Positions 11,611 to 23,465 of a DNA stretch of 64,000 bases are shown piece by piece; within the stretch, counting starts at the first letter, position 1, and each line of letters starts with the position of its first letter. The notes under the pieces are model-generated. The model made no database searches. It saw nothing but the letters and a program-made list of their open reading frames with translations, and was not told the DNA's origin. The stretch comes from Inia geoffrensis (Eukaryota > Chordata > Mammalia > Artiodactyla > Iniidae). Location of the stretch: positions 138,497,886-138,561,885 of the forward strand of contig CM070902.1 of NCBI GenBank assembly GCA_036417435.1. The letters are read 5' to 3'. Position numbers and translations under genes: made by a program.

Positions 11611-12360
11611 GTTGCCTTAACCTCCTGAGTTTAATTCTGTCTTCAAAGCCTATGCTCTCTGAAAGCGCAGTTCCGACTTCCTTTATGAAGCCATCCTACC
11701 TACACAAACACACGTGAGAGGGACCCCTTCTCAACTCCCATTGCACTCACTGCTGATGCCAAGTAATTCAACTCTTGCTGTATATGTGTGCTATTATTTC
11801 AGTTCAATACACTGTGCTACAATAGGTTGTGCTATTATTTAGTAGCTTCATACAGATTCATTTTTTCTTCTCAATTCATTTCTGCTCCCCTCGAACAATC
11901 CAGTACTTCTTTGGTATGCCGCTTTAGCAACAGAGGGTTAGGCTAGACAGGGTCTTGTATGAGATCCTAGGTCTCTGTCCATGGCGTGGTAAGGGCTTAA
12001 TAAAGACTAGGGACCCGGGTTTTTGAGGCTCATTCTATTACACTCCAGATGAATTTTTAGTACCTAGATCACAAATAATAGAGAGCTCATAGGCTTTAGG
12101 GCCAGACTGTCTCAGGTTCATTCTAGACCTGTCAAATTACAATCCCAAGTGGCTTGTTTACAGAGCCTATTTCTTCATTTGTACAAATGGAGAAAATACT
12201 AAAATACACGGTTGCAGTGAGCATGACAGGTGTTAGTTAGTAAAGCCTAAACTGCTCAGTAGGACCTTCTGCTCTTCTCCCTTGCCCACCGCCCCTCCCC
12301 CCAAGATGGCTCTCAAGAGACATCTGAGAATCATTTTCTTTTAAACAAAATCAGATAAAG

Positions 12361-12590
12361 CAAGGTTTCTCAACTTGAACATTATGGACACTTTGAGCGG
12401 GATAATTTTTGGGGGGGTGGGGTAGGGGTCTGTCCTGTGCATTGCAGCACGTGTAGCAGCACCCCTGGCCCCGACCTCTCCACTAAATGCCAATACACGC
12501 CCCAGCCTATCCCAGCCCTCAGTCCTGATGACCAATGATGTCTCCAGACCTCGCCACACGTCCCTGGAGGACAAAGCGGGAACGTGTGAG
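12361..12590 (+). mobile_element. MER20-like hAT DNA element
   Basis: 'aaggtttctcaacttgaaca', 'ctgtcctgtgcattgcagca', 'gatgtctccagacctcgcca' match the MER20 (hAT-Charlie) consensus. Confidence 0.82.
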
Positions 12591-13498
12591 ATAAGCAACA
12601 TGAAGACATTCTGCAGGGCAGGCAGTTTGTACAAATGACACCCTAGTTAGCAGTTTATACAAAAATCCTTTACAACTGAAAATGACCTACTTGCAACTTA
12701 GGTAATTAGACAAAACCTTGGGGATCAGGTAAGGGAAATAGACCTTGCTTCTCCTTGAGGAAGGAATTTCCTTTTGACCTTTGCCCAGACTGGCCTGCTT
12801 TCTGCAGTGGGGCCACTTGGGGCAGACAAGGGGAGGCTGGTCCAGCAGCGTCAGAGCAAATAAACTGCCTTAAAGATTGGAGATACTTTCCTCTTCCCGT
12901 TTGAAGTCAATATATAAAAAAAGGTGAAAGGATGTCTTTTCTGTTTTCTTCCTACGTGCAAAATGATATAAAAGTCTTAGCCGGCTACAGTATCTTGGTA
13001 AATGCTGGAAAAAAAAAAAGCTTGATTAGTTGTAATCAATAATTAAAATTATTCATAGAGCACCTGATCAGATGCCCAAGGTGAGCATTATGAAGAAAAG
13101 GGAAGCTTGTAGAATGATTGTTATTTCTTGGGATTTGAAGAACATTTTAAATATTTCTGAATCTAGTTTAAAATTTTTATTTTGAAAAAATATTTCATAG
13201 TGAAGGTTTCAATATTCCTCTGTAGAGCTGCATTCTTCCATCTTATAAAACAGCTATTTTTTTTTCCCTTGCTTCCTTTTCCATTTCAGAGAATTCCTGA
13301 GTTTCCAAACTGACAACCGTTTTAGAGGTTTTAAGGAGTTCTTTATTTTTTGTGTCATGGACCCCTTTGACATTCTTGTGAAGCCCACTGTCCCCTTTCA
13401 GAATAATATTTTTAAATGCATAAAATAAAATGCATAATATTCTAGAAATGTCAACCACCTTGAAATATAGTTATCAATATATATTATTATTATTTTAG

Positions 13499-13818
13499 AG
13501 GACTTCCCTGGTGGCACAGTGGTTGAGAATCTGCCTGCTAATGCAGGGGACACGGGTTCGAGCTCTGGTCTGGGAAGATCCCACAAGCCGTGGAGCAACT
13601 ACGCCCATGAGCCACAACTGCTGAGCCTGCGCGTCTGGAGCCTGTGCTCCGCAACAAGAGAGGCCGCGATAGTGAGAGGTCCGCGCACCGCGATGAAGAG
13701 TGGCCCCCGCTTGCCACAACTAGAGAAAGCCCTCGCACAGGAACAAAGACCTAACACAGCAAAAATAAATAAACTAATTAATAAACTCCTACCCCCAACA
13801 TCTTCTAAAAAAAAAATA
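13499..13818 (+). mobile_element. CHR-type SINE, long form
   Basis: Starts aggacttccctggtggcaca and has the long-form 3' part (cgcttgccacaactagag), then an A-rich tail running into a (TA)n tract at about 13818-13840. No clean target duplication is visible, perhaps because the flank is AT-rich. Confidence 0.88.
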
Positions 13819-13844
13819 ATTATATATATATATATATATAATTT

Positions 13845-14600
13845 TAAAATTGTGATAAAATACACATAACATAAAATTTTCCATCTTAACCATTTTAAAA
13901 TGTACTGTTCGGTGTCATTAAGTACATTCACATTGTTGTGCAACTGTCACCACAGTACACCTCCAGAATTCTTTTCATCTTCAAAACTGAAACTCTGTGC
14001 TGATTGAACAAACATCCTCTGTTCTCTCCCCATCCCAGCACTGCCCCAGGCAACCACCCTTCTACTTTCTGTCTCTATAAATCTGTCTACTCTAAGTACC
14101 TCAAAAATCAGGGGAATCATATGCTATTGTCCTTTTGTACCTGGCTTATTTCACTTAGCATCATGTCCTCAAGCTTCATCCATGTTGTAGCATGGATGTA
14201 GATTTTCACAGCCAAATAATACTTCATTGTAAGTATAAGCCACACTTTATTTATTTCATTCTTCCCTTCATGGACATTTGAGTTGTTCCACTTCTTGGCT
14301 ATTATAAATAATGCTTCTGTGAATATGGGTATACAAATATCTGTTTGAGCTCTTTCTTTCAATTCTTTTGGGTATATACCCAGAAGTGAAATTTCTGGAT
14401 CATATGGTAATTCTCTATTTAATTTTTTGAGGACCTATCATACTGTTTTTCATAGTGGCTGCACCATTTTACATTCCCACCAACAGTGCAAGAGGGTTCC
14501 TTTTTCTCCACACCCTCTCCAGCATTTGTTATTTTGTTTGTTTGTTTGTTTTTAAATAGTAACCATCCTAATGGGAATAGGGTGGAGTTTTCAACATATT
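13845..14600 (-). mobile_element. L1 fragment, antisense
   Basis: Reverse complement of L1 3' sequence: 'ggtatatacccagaagtgaa', 'ttcatagtggctgcaccatt', 'cattcccaccaacagtgcaa'. Many stops; not mobile. Confidence 0.85.
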
Positions 14601-14969
14601 TTTAAAAACAAACTTGTAGTAGTAGCTATATATGCTTTTTATTAACATGTTATTTTAAAAACAATCTAGCAGCTGGTCTAATAATTACCGTAACTTCAAA
14701 GTAATAATGAGCCTAAACAATATTTCAACATATTTGCAGCAATTGCCAGATGAAGATATCTTTGGTTTCCATTGGTGGCAAAGCACAGCTAATACAACTG
14801 TGGTTTGTTGCCCACATTCACAGTGGGAGGAAATGTACTTTTTCAGTTAGAGGTGAGTGGAAATTACAATGTGGTTTTTCCCCATACAAGTTTATTGACC
14901 CGAATATCATCCTCGAACACCTTGGGGGTCATAGACCCCAGGTTAGGAACTACTGATCTAGTTTCTTCC

Positions 14970-15085
14970 TATTTTCATAGGTGAAGAGAGTGCGGCCTCC
15001 AGAGGTTAAGTGATTTGCCAAGAGTCACATTGTCAGTGGCAGACCCAGGACTAGACCTCAATCCCCCAATTTCTAACCCTGTGTG
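14970..15085 (-). repeat. MIR SINE fragment, antisense
   Basis: 'cagaggttaagtgatttgcc', then 'aagagtcacattgtcagtgg'. Confidence 0.8.
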
Positions 15086-15089
15086 TCCC

Positions 15090-17349
15090 TTATCTAACAT
15101 GCAAAATGCAAAATGAGCTACACCTGAGCCATCGCTGTATGCACCAAAGCCTTTAGTTCATTTCTTTGCACACAGTGGGTCTCAGTAAATAGAGAATGAG
15201 TAGCGTGTATCATCATAGGCAAGAGAGACCCAAGCTGAACACATGATCAGCCCTCTTTGTTGAGAATCTTAGTAGTGTGAGGGCATTTTTCTATCTAGCA
15301 GCAATCATAAGATAGAAATGATTACTTCATTTATATGAATAAAGAAAATGAGATTTAAACATTATAGGTGTTGTTTTGGTTCCAAAATACATGTATAACA
15401 AACATATTTTTCCAAATGAATTCATGAAAGCCTGGGCTTTTAAAAAGTTTTCTGACTAATATTTAGACATAGGTCTTAGAAAATAGTTTCAAATTCCAAA
15501 CTAATTTTAAAAACACCGTTATCATTTTAAATGTGTGTTTCAGAGGCTATCTCAACAGCATATGTCCCCGTATCAGTTCTTACTGGTTTAGTTTCTAAGA
15601 CATTAGCTGGATACTGTTAAGAAAGGACTTGCCCCAGCCTGACAGCAAAAGAAGCAGAAGTAAAGACCCAAAGAAAAATAGACAATGAACTTGGCCTTTC
15701 CTTACATTTATTTCCTAGGTTGTCTTCAGACCCTTGCTCACCATCTGAAGGGATTTGCTTGATTTTGCTAGTAGTTTTAAGTTTGTTCTTAAAACTTATG
15801 ATGACTCAGACGAAGACGTAGATGACAATTCTTCTAAAGGAGATGTCTAATTATTGTCAGATGCACCGATTCATTAGATTGGTTATTTGTATGATACAAG
15901 CCCTGCTGCAATGGAATACTTAATGCCAGTTTTTCTAGTCCATAATGGGCTGGGTGATATCACCGACTTTTATGTTTCTTTGACTGTGACAGAAGCCACA
16001 GAAACTTTCAAGCCGCTGTTTGCTTCAGTTTTATCCATCTGCCAACAAGGCGCTTACCTATTCATTTGCCAAATGGCTGAACTAATAAGTGTTCCTGGAA
16101 GGGAATCACCTTCATTTCTGATACGTCTGTGGACTTGGCGTGTCTAGCTTTTATCCGAGGCAAAGGGCCAAGTCTCTTAAGAAGTTTGACCTGTGTCAAG
16201 GCTAAGGGACTGTTGCTCTTTTATCTAAACAGATGAACTGTTCCCTAAAATATTTTAAACTCACTAGAAGAGAGAAACAGCGGAATCATTTGGCATCATT
16301 TGTATTTTGTTTTCTTGGCTTTGGGGAATGATAGGAAAAAAAAAAAACCTTTATATTTTCAAACTTCTAATTTCAGAGGCTTCTATTTTTTACTCTCTGA
16401 CATACAAGTCATATTTGGTTCGTAAATCCTGTCTGTCTGACATAACAATCCTATTTTTACTTTCAGTATCTCACAATCTCAGGAAGTTTTAGGATGAATA
16501 AACTGCACACATTTTCACAAGGTGAGGATGCAACCTCACAGGTTGCTCAATACCGCATATGGAGCTGTTTTGAAGAAAACTGCTGTTCTTAAAACATGTT
16601 AGACAAGAGTGCTGAGCACCGTGGCATGTAACAACTCTGATTCCCAAGGTCCGGAATTATCATTTTATTTGATCTCCCAGACAGTTGTTTTCTTTTTCTT
16701 TTTTTCTTGGCACCAGACTAGGCCTGTCTGCTAAAAATTATTTTGAAAACGTGACCCTGGATTCCACTGTAATTCTGCCAGATCATCAACATTCTAGGCA
16801 GGTGAATGTAAATCTCCCTTTAAATCAGCCTGCTCCTGTGTCTTGCCAGATTGAAAAATTATAATAACCACATCGCTCCGTGGGTTATGCCTTAAACCTC
16901 AGGAGATTAATTCCAACAGGTTGTGAAGCCCCCTGGGGAGCCCGGTGAGGGGGCTTCGTGGTATTTTAACCCTTGGACCTTTTAAATCCTGTTTCTGACA
17001 AGAGAGGGCTGCTGAGCAAAGATGAAATACACCGGCAGCAACTCAAGGCACACACATTTTAGGAGGGTCCACAAAGGGAAAGGGAGGGTGGAGCCCAGAC
17101 TCTGTTTATGTGGAATGATCTGAACAGCAGGAAAGCTCCCCCTTTCATCCTCCTCTTCCGCCCACCCCACCATCTCTTCCACAGATGTTTGCCGTTCTAG
17201 CAAAAGCACTCTCGTCTCCTTGGCTTTCTGTGAAACGTCTCATACGCCCGAGAAGCTGCAGCACATCTGACGGATCAGTGTGATTGACATCACCGATTCC
17301 TTTCCTCCCGTCGGGCCAACAGTGCGCGGGAGAACAAGGAGAAATGGGC
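15090..17349. other. Repeat-poor 2.2-kb block
   Basis: The longest stretch in the first 20 kb without a recognisable SINE, LINE or LTR. An 86-codon open frame at 15887-16147 lacks splice signals or a known domain. Could hold regulatory sequence, but only conservation data would show it. Confidence 0.45.
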
Positions 17350-17364
17350 CCCAGGGACGGTCTT

Positions 17365-17580
17365 TTTTTTTTTTTTTTTTTTTTTTGCGGTACGCGGGCC
17401 TCTCCCTGTTGCGGCCTCTCCCGTTGCAGAGCACAGGCTCCGGACGCGCAGGCTCAGCGACCATGGCTCACAGGCCCAGCCGCTCCGCGGCATGTGGGAT
17501 CTTCCCGGACCGGGGCACGAACCCGTGTCCCCTGCATCGGCAGGCGGACTCTCAACCACTGCGCCACCAGGGAAGCCCCC
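17365..17580 (-). mobile_element. CHR-type SINE, short form
   Basis: Reverse orientation with about 20 T at the left. Perfect 11-bp duplication gggacggtctt (17354-17364 and 17583-17593), possibly longer with one mismatch. Very close to the family consensus, so young. Confidence 0.94.
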
Positions 17581-18537
17581 CGGGGACGGTCTTGAGTTAA
17601 ACGCGCCTTCCGACCACTTACTCATCCATTGTCACCCAGTGAACAAATCCCGAGTTTTCGGGCTGCAGCCCTGTTCTGGGTGCTGGGATCCAGTGGGACA
17701 GGGTGAATATGGAGCACAGGCTTCCTTCTCTCACGGCCTCACATTCTAATGGGTCGGGGAGAGGAGAGAGAAACAAGCAAATGACAGAGCAGGATGAGTT
17801 CCTACAGTGATAGATGGGATAGTGTTTCTTTTCGGAACCCCAAATTTAAGCTTTTAGCTCTGCCAGGCTGGTTGCCTGGTTCAAGGGCACCCTGGTTCAA
17901 GGCTTTGCTCCTGTGGTTCTCTGTTCTGGAACGTTCTTTCCCTCGATTTCCACTTGACGCACTCTTAGAGTGGCCTTCCCTTACCACTACATGTATATGT
18001 AGTGTACATATATCCTGAACCATCTGAAAATTAGTTGCAGGCATTTTGATGCTTCAGTCCAAAATACTTCAAGCATGTATCTATTAAGAATAAGAGACAT
18101 TTCCCACATAACCACAATACTGGAGATCGGGCTTTTGGAATCTGAACTCCCCTGGTGCCGGGCAGTGTAACCTGCCATGAAACTGTCCCATCATGCCCTG
18201 GATGTAGAGCCAAGGCCTTTGCTGCTGGTGTCCCTGAGTTAGATGAGGAGGGATTTGTCATGGAGGGATGTGTGTGTCGGTGTCCTAGGGTATTCCAAAA
18301 AGAACTTGGAGAGCTCTAGTTGGAAGTGCTCTGTTCCATAGAGGTGCCTTTCCTGAGGCCTGTGTAAGGGACAGAGATGATAAATGTATCCATCTTCCCG
18401 TTTAACTCCTAATGAGTATTACAGCCAGGACGGGCTTCCCAGGCCCTGCAGTTACACAGGATCTTACACTTAGAAGGGCCCAGTGCTTGGTTTAATGCTC
18501 TGCTATTGCTGTCTTGAAATTCTTAATACTTTGGCCT

Positions 18538-18661
18538 TTTTTTCTGGTTGGGGGGGAGCGCTGCAGGGCATGCGGGATCCTAGGTCCCCAACCAGGGATG
18601 GAACCTGTACCCCCTGCAGTGGAAGCTCAGAGCCCTAACCCCTGGACCACCAGGGAAGTCC
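18538..18661 (-). mobile_element. Short tRNA-derived SINE (~125 bp), diverged
   Basis: Only the tRNA-like head is present (caaccagggatggaacc read on +; 'ggaccaccagggaagtccc' at the right), followed by a T-rich tail. It lacks the GC-rich middle of the other copies, so it is an older, shorter SINE type. No target duplication found. Confidence 0.82.
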
Positions 18662-19059
18662 CTCTAAATAATTTTGAACAAGGGACCCCACCTCTTCATA
18701 CCTAGGCTTCTTACCTATTATGTAGCTGTTTCTGATCACAGGGCTCAGGAATTTTAATAGATAAGAAACTTAGTGCAACAGCAGCTGCTTATAAAGAACC
18801 TCAGAAACCTTTAAAACTTAATAGAAACAGGATATTGAGATCTGCACAGGCCACTTTGGACCTGAATTCTGTGGGGATTCCATTGCAGATCATGCCAAGT
18901 TAGTATGCAGTCATTTTCACAGCCAGCCGGCGGGCATCCTTCAGGCGGCTTCAGGTGAAGACGGGGTTCTGGAGGCGCACAGCACGCACCCACCTCAAGG
19001 TAACGCCGGTCCAAGGCTCGAACGTGGCCCCGCCCAGACCAGCTTCCATGTTCTTGGTT

Positions 19060-19690
19060 ACACTAGCAAGGACAGATGACTTCTGTCTCATTATTCACTG
19101 ACGATTGATGTAAGCTTTGAAAACCAGCAGTGGTGCTAGATCAACTACCAATTTGAATGAACTACAGAGGCTGGAGGAATCTTGAACTTCTCCCCAGCAA
19201 TACCATCAGCAAAATCCAGCCTGGAAAACTCTCAGGATGTACAATTGATCACCTCATCAAATAAATTGCAAAACTTACAAAAAAAAAAAAAAAAAGGAGA
19301 GAGATAAAAAGGGAATTTACAGATTAAACAAGACTTAAAGGGCACATTAATCACAATGTGTGGATCTGAGTTGGATCTTGATTTACAAGAAAAACTGTAA
19401 AATATACAATTATGAAACAATGCAAAATTTAAATCTTGACGGTTTGCTTTTCAGGATTTATTGTTAATTGTTTTAGCTGTGCTCATTGTATCATAGTTAT
19501 TTTTTAAAAATCCTTGTCTTTTAGGGATACATATAGAAATACCTGAGGGTGTTTGGGGGGCAGAATTGCCCATGGTTTAATGGGTATTAGGGCTGGATGA
19601 CTGGTGCATGAGGGCTCATTACACTATTTTGTTTGCTTTTGTATATATTCAAAATATTTTGTAATAAAAAGTAAAAGAAAAAAAGAACTA
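19060..19690 (+). mobile_element. Old L1-type 3' end
   Basis: Matches the widespread L1M-like 3'UTR pattern (ttaaaaatccttgtctttta; 'gggctcattacactatttt'), ending in an A-rich tail at about 19680. Confidence 0.6.
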
Positions 19691-19839
19691 TTGGCTAAAG
19701 TCATATGGAATTATAACCTAAAGTTATACTATAATTGTAACATATATAGCGTATATAAATAGAACTTACATATTATGATAATATAAATGTCTATGAATCA
19801 ATAGTGATATACATAAAATAAATATGTAAGTGTGAAAGA

Positions 19840-20545
19840 AGAACCCCAAATCATTAATGTGGACACGCTGCCCTCGACGAAGCAGATCATAGCTCCCCAT
19901 CCTGAAGTGTGGCCTCAGCATAACAACTTTCTTCCTGAGAGCATGATGGAAAGGGCACGAAAAAGAGCAGCTGTGCAGTGAAGAAATCTGCCCTCCACCA
20001 CCGCAAGCCCGGTGATCAAGGTTGGTGTCAACAGTGGTGAAGCATATTGATGGTATGTGTCCCTGGCCTGATGTGATGAGAATGACCCTTTGCCTCTGTC
20101 ATGTTCCTCCTAAAAATGTAGTAACCCGGTCTAATCCTGAGAAAAATATCAGACAAACGCAAACTGAGGGCCATTCTACGAAATACCTGACCAGTCCTCG
20201 TAACAAAGCAAGGAAGGTCTGAGAAACTGTCACAGTCAAGAGGAGCCTAAGGAGACATGACAAATTCATGTGATGTGGGGTCCTCGATGGGATCCTGGAA
20301 CAGAAAAAGGATATTAGGTAAAAACTAAAAAACGTGAATAATGTATGGATTTTGATAACAACGTATCAATATCGGTTCTTTAACCGTAAAAAATGTCCCA
20401 TACTAATGTAAGATGTTAATAGTTAATAATAGGAGAATCTAGGTATATAGGAACTCTCTCTTCACGATAATTCTGTAGGTCTAAAACTGTAAATTCTGTA
20501 AATCTAAGAAGGAAAGTGTATTTAGAAAAACAAAACTGTTGGTTT
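19840..20545 (+). mobile_element. Old L1-type 3' end, second copy
   Basis: Another L1M-like 3'UTR: 'gagaaactgtcacagtcaag', 'gatcctggaacagaaaaagg', 'atactaatgtaagatgttaa'. Confidence 0.6.
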
Positions 20546-20989
20546 TTGGGTTTAGGGTGATAGTATGCTGAACTGAGTTTCTTAGAATTTCTCATTTCTA
20601 CTTGTAACGTTCTTTTGCCCCCAGCAGGCCTGAACTTCTCAGTAAAGAGTGTTTAAGTGTTTCTGAGAGAAGAAATTGAAAGTGACTGAAAGTTGGTATT
20701 TCATAGGCACTTTTTTCTCTCCACTGTTTCAAGGGAAGGAACAGGTTGCTGCTAACTTCAGACTCACTGCTAGTCTCTACTTCAGGGTTGCAGGAAACCC
20801 GTATCTTCTGGTGCAGGGAGGATGGGAAGAAAACTGTGTGATTAGCACAACGATGCTGTTTTCTAAGAATCTGGTCCGAATGGGCCAAGTCCCTCCATCC
20901 CTGTCTCAGCTGAGGTGCCTTTCATTTCTACCTTTGTCCCTGTAGGGACAAAACACTTCTCTGTGAGAACTCTTAAAAGACCCTGGTAT

Positions 20990-21148
20990 TAATTGTAATA
21001 CAGGGGAGAAAAAGATGGTGAAATGAGGGGATAAAGGTAAGTTATGCAGAGAAAGTATTTTTCTTTAGTAATTGTAATACAAGGGGGAAAAAAGATGCTG
21101 AAATGAGGGGATGAAGACAGCTTATGCAGAGAAAATATTTTTCTTTAC
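20990..21148. repeat. ~79-bp tandem duplication
   Basis: Two copies, 20990-21068 and 21069-21148, beginning taattgtaatacaggggag and taattgtaatacaaggggg and ending in 'gtatttttcttt' / 'atatttttcttt'. About 90% alike by eye. A degraded third start may follow at 21149. Confidence 0.93.
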
Positions 21149-21552
21149 TTTTCCTTACAATGAGGGGGAGAAATATTATAAAAATCGGGAATTCAGTGGC
21201 TCTTCACTCACAAGTGGGTCTATTCGCTTGACTGTCACCTTGACTGTCAGCTTCTTGCTCAGGCATTTAGAATATAGCTTGGTCATTCCCCACCTGGTAA
21301 AGTTTGTCTAGAAAGACACTCTGTGCCAGCAGTATGTGACTCTCGGGCACTTAAATTATCTTTTTCTTACTTCCGGTGGCTGCTGAGGCCATGCAGTTGA
21401 ATACCCTGAGTCTTCTTGTCACTCAGCAAGAATGCTCAGTGGAGCTTGAAAAACAACTATACTGAGTAAGGGTCACAGCCAGATAGAAGTGGTCCCCTGG
21501 GTGGGGTATTCCTGCTGGGAGAAGGTTTAGCGAACATCTACAAAGGCAATGA

Positions 21553-21554
<2 letters not shown>

Positions 21555-21583
<29 letters not shown>
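21555..21583. repeat. Poly-T tract (29 bp)
   Basis: Uninterrupted T run with no recognisable SINE body on either side and no target duplication. Origin unclear. Confidence 0.9.
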
Positions 21584-21587
<4 letters not shown>

Positions 21588-22086
21588 AAGGAAATGTTGG
21601 AATCCTTGGACCAATTTCTCAATGTCTTTGGGAGTTCTAGGTGTTTATTTTTCCTAAACATATTCTCTGGAGAAGCCTGGAGAGGAAAGAAAGTCGTCCA
21701 AGTGCACACAGATGGTAAACCCACGGCTCCCATCAACAGCAGCAAAGAAATCATCTTGACTCAAGCAGGCAACCTCTGAGATAGGAAATGAAGCCTTGGG
21801 GTACGTGGGGAACCAAAGTCCCTGAGTTGGAATGATAGGCAGCTCGCAGGAGACCCACAAAATGGCACCGAGTCCTGTCCTTTTCCAAGAGGGACATTTT
21901 TTTAAATGGCAGCAAAGTAGATACTCAACTGGGCAAACAATCATGTCATTGGACAAGTTGTTTTGATTTTCTGCAGTTTTCCTCACTGGATCATAAAGCC
22001 ACTAAATGATATTGTTTGGAAAGAACTGCAAGAAAATATAAGTGAATATTAATCTCTTGAGGTAGGGAAATCCTTTCTAAACATGG

Positions 22087-22131
22087 CATTAAAATAGAAC
22101 ATTAAAAATAGAACATAAAAATAGAACATAA
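22087..22131. repeat. Short tandem repeat, ~14-bp unit
   Basis: 'aaaatagaacat' is repeated three times with one- or two-base differences between units. Confidence 0.9.
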
Positions 22132-22529
22132 GGGAAAAGATCAGTGAATCGGACACAGTAAAAACTAAAAATTAAAAATGTCTGTATAGTTTTAAAAACC
22201 ACTGTAAACAACATTAAAAGGCAAATGACAACCTTGAATGATGTTTCCAACACACGTACCTGACATAAGACTTAAAATCTTAATATACTCGGAACACTTC
22301 TAATTAAAATAAAAGAGAATACCCTAATAGAAAAAATATGTTAACAAAATGGTTATTTATAAGAAAAAAATGCAACTAGCCAATACTTTTATGAAAAAAG
22401 TTTCTATAAAACTAGTAAACAAGGAAATGCACATTAAAACAATCATAAGGAACCATTTCCTCCAAATAAATTGCTAAGAAAAAAAAAATACCCAGCATTG
22501 GTAAGCATTCTTTAAAAAGTCATACTTTC

Positions 22530-22728
22530 GGGCTTCCCTGGTGGCGCAGTGGTTGAGAGTCCGCCTGCCGATGCAGGGGACACGGGTTCGTGCCCTGGTC
22601 CAGGAAGATCCCACATGCCGCGGAGCGGCTGGGCCCGTGAGCCATGGCCGCTGAGCCTGCGCGTCCGGAGCCTGTGCTCTGCAACGGGAGAGGCCACAGC
22701 AGTGAGAGGCCCGCGTACCACAAAAAAA
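22530..22728 (+). mobile_element. CHR-type SINE, short form, inserted in old L1 sequence
   Basis: Perfect 16-bp duplication (aaaaagtcatactttc, 22514-22529 and 22729-22744). The sequences on either side form one L1-like stretch, so the SINE interrupts an older L1 fragment. Confidence 0.95.
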
Positions 22729-22969
22729 AAAAAGTCATACTTTCATATATGCAGAATATAATTTGGTATGTTTCTGAAATTCAGCAATATGTATCAAAAG
22801 TCTTAAAAGTGATTTTTCCCTTTGGCCTAGGAATTGTCATAAAGAAATAATTGTGTACAAAATTGTGTATTCAAGGATGTTCAATTCAGTATTGTTTATG
22901 ACAGTAGAAAAGCCCCTGAGCTGGAGTGATCTCCATCAAGAGGGAATTTAGGTGCAGTAAATTTCATTG

Positions 22970-23195
22970 CAGTATGATTAAGTGGTTAAGAGCATGGACA
23001 CTGAGACGGCCTGGGTTCAAATTCTGCCTCTCCACTTACTAGCTGTGTGGCTTCTCTGTGCTTCAGTGTCCTCACATGTAAAATGAGGATAATTTTATAG
23101 CATCTGCCCCGTTAAGTTATTGTGAGAATGAAACGAGTTACTCTGTGTAAAGTGCCTGCTCTATTCTAAGTGTTAGCTGCTGTCATTATTATTAT
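22970..23195 (+). repeat. MIR SINE, near full length
   Basis: 'gtggttaagagcatggacac', 'cctgggttcaaattctgcct', 'ctcacatgtaaaatgaggat', with the tail running into (att)n. Confidence 0.92.
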
Positions 23196-23465
23196 TCTTT
23201 CCATGGATTCAACATGGCCATTAAATATGGTGTCGAAGAATATCTGAAAATGTGAGGAAGTGGACATGATATATGAAGTGAAAAAATGAGCCGATTACAA
23301 AGGAGACAACTTTGGGAACATATAACATGTATGTAGACAAAGCAAGGCTGTCAACAGACCGAACGTGAACAGTGTTTATTTCTGTATGACTCTGATTTCT
23401 TCTTAATTCTTTTTAATGTTTGATAAATTTCCACCATAATAGTATTTTTGCTTTTAATCAGAAAA

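Larger units (their letters stand above)
20546..22079. other. Unassigned sequence around the 79-bp duplication
   Basis: Apart from the tandem duplication and the poly-T run, nothing recognised; short open frames look random. Confidence 0.4.
22080..23465 (+). mobile_element. Old L1 fragment, interrupted
   Basis: L1-like text with 'aaatgcacattaaaacaatc' and 'attgtttatgacagtagaaa', broken by the SINE at 22530-22728 and by MIR-like sequence at 22970-23195. It resumes to 'tccaccataatagtattt'. Only the outer limits are given. Confidence 0.55.

Noticed and set aside
15887..16147. 86-codon frame in repeat-poor DNA
   Set aside because: Looks protein-like by eye but has no flanking splice sites, known domain or start context; kept only as part of the repeat-poor block.
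20990..21148. Possible CRISPR-like repeat array
   Set aside because: Two direct 79-bp units without spacers in vertebrate DNA; a simple tandem duplication.
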